From assembly GCA_013361595.1 (NCBI GenBank), contig JABFXT010000578.1:1-5196 (forward strand): a stretch of 5,196 nt of DNA, read 5' to 3'. Source of the DNA: Nocardia sp. Lineage in GTDB: Bacteria; Actinomycetota; Actinomycetes; Mycobacteriales; Mycobacteriaceae. The notes below the pieces were generated by a model. The model did no database searches and was not told the origin of the DNA. It saw only the letters and a list, made by a program, of their open reading frames with translations. Shown here in pieces: positions 4,953 to 5,196 of this stretch. Both the position numbers and the translations under genes were made by a program. Position 1 is the stretch's first letter; the number at the start of each line of letters is the position of its first letter.

Positions 4953-5196
4953 TTGACTCAGCCACCGGCAGGCCCGACCGGGCCGCAGCCGTCCGACGGC
5001 ACCCAGTCCGGCCGACCGGCCCCGGACGGGCATCCGCAGCCACCCCGCAAACGGCGCACCGGTCTGATCATCGGCGTAGTGGTCGCCGTGGTCCTGGTGG
5101 TCGCCGCCGTCGCCGCCGGTGTGGTGCTGACCGTACAGGGGCGCACTCCACTGTCCTCCGACGAACAGCAGGTCGAAGCCTCGCTGCGCGAGTTCT
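4953..5196 (+). CDS. Single-pass membrane protein with Pro-rich N-terminus (partial)
   Basis: The first 81 residues are visible; the gene runs off the right edge. Residues 1-32 are rich in Pro, Gly and Gln (TQPPAGPTGPQPSDG). A basic cluster RKRR (32-35) precedes one long hydrophobic helix at about 37-61 (LIIGVVVAVVLVV and onward). The positive-inside rule puts the Pro-rich tail in the cytoplasm and the rest outside. After the helix LSSDEQQVEASLREF (67-81) looks like the first helix of an extracytoplasmic domain. This plan is common in Nocardia and Mycobacterium for membrane-anchored proteins with NTF2/lumazine-binding-like (DUF4878) domains, but too little is present to assign that. It is read from a TTG start with its own GGAGAA site, divergent from the MetE-like gene. 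Confidence 0.8.
   Translation, partial: MTQPPAGPTGPQPSDGTQSGRPAPDGHPQPPRKRRTGLIIGVVVAVVLVVAAVAAGVVLTVQGRTPLSSDEQQVEASLREF

Noticed and set aside
1..5196. A complete defence, toxin-antitoxin or mobile system
   Set aside because: No nuclease, transposase, reverse transcriptase, toxin motif, attachment site or terminal repeat is visible. The small gene pair has the size of a toxin-antitoxin unit but neither product shows a known toxin or antitoxin motif.

Overview
The window looks like an ordinary chromosomal stretch of a high-GC actinomycete, most likely Nocardia or a close relative in the Mycobacteriales. The reasons are strong G/C bias at third codon positions, GTG and TTG starts with GGAG-type ribosome binding sites, -10 boxes of the TAnnnT type, a Ddn-type deazaflavin (F420) oxidoreductase, and an XRE regulator with a long helical C-terminal half. 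No tRNA, rRNA, CRISPR array, insertion sequence or phage gene is visible.

Layout from left to right. Positions 1-848 (minus) hold the N-terminal 282 residues of an FAD-dependent aromatic-ring-type monooxygenase that runs off the left edge. Positions 849-1166 are a regulatory region with two near-identical perfect palindromes (880-902 and 910-930). They sit on the -10 and -35 boxes of a promoter facing the monooxygenase, and also on those of a possible promoter facing right. Positions 1167-2336 (plus) encode a 389-residue XRE-family regulator with TPR-like helices. Positions 2337-2534 form a leader with several short palindromes. Positions 2535-3081 (plus) hold two small overlapping genes of unknown function, the second with an alpha/beta pattern that loosely recalls a catalytically dead resolvase fold. 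Convergent with them, 3106-3579 (minus) encodes a Ddn-family F420-dependent oxidoreductase and 3745-4776 (minus) a protein related to the catalytic half of cobalamin-independent methionine synthase (MetE). Positions 4953-5196 (plus) begin a single-pass membrane protein that leaves the right edge.

The genes do not form one obvious pathway. The clearest functional unit is the monooxygenase with its twin operators: a repressor bound there would block the promoter, the usual arrangement for substrate-inducible oxygenases. No TetR-, MarR- or GntR-type repressor of the sort that normally uses such palindromes is encoded in the window, so it may lie beyond the left edge, or the XRE protein may be involved. 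The two-gene unit at 2535-3081 and the altered zinc site inferred for the MetE-like protein are the best leads for unknown biology. I see no convincing complete novel system.
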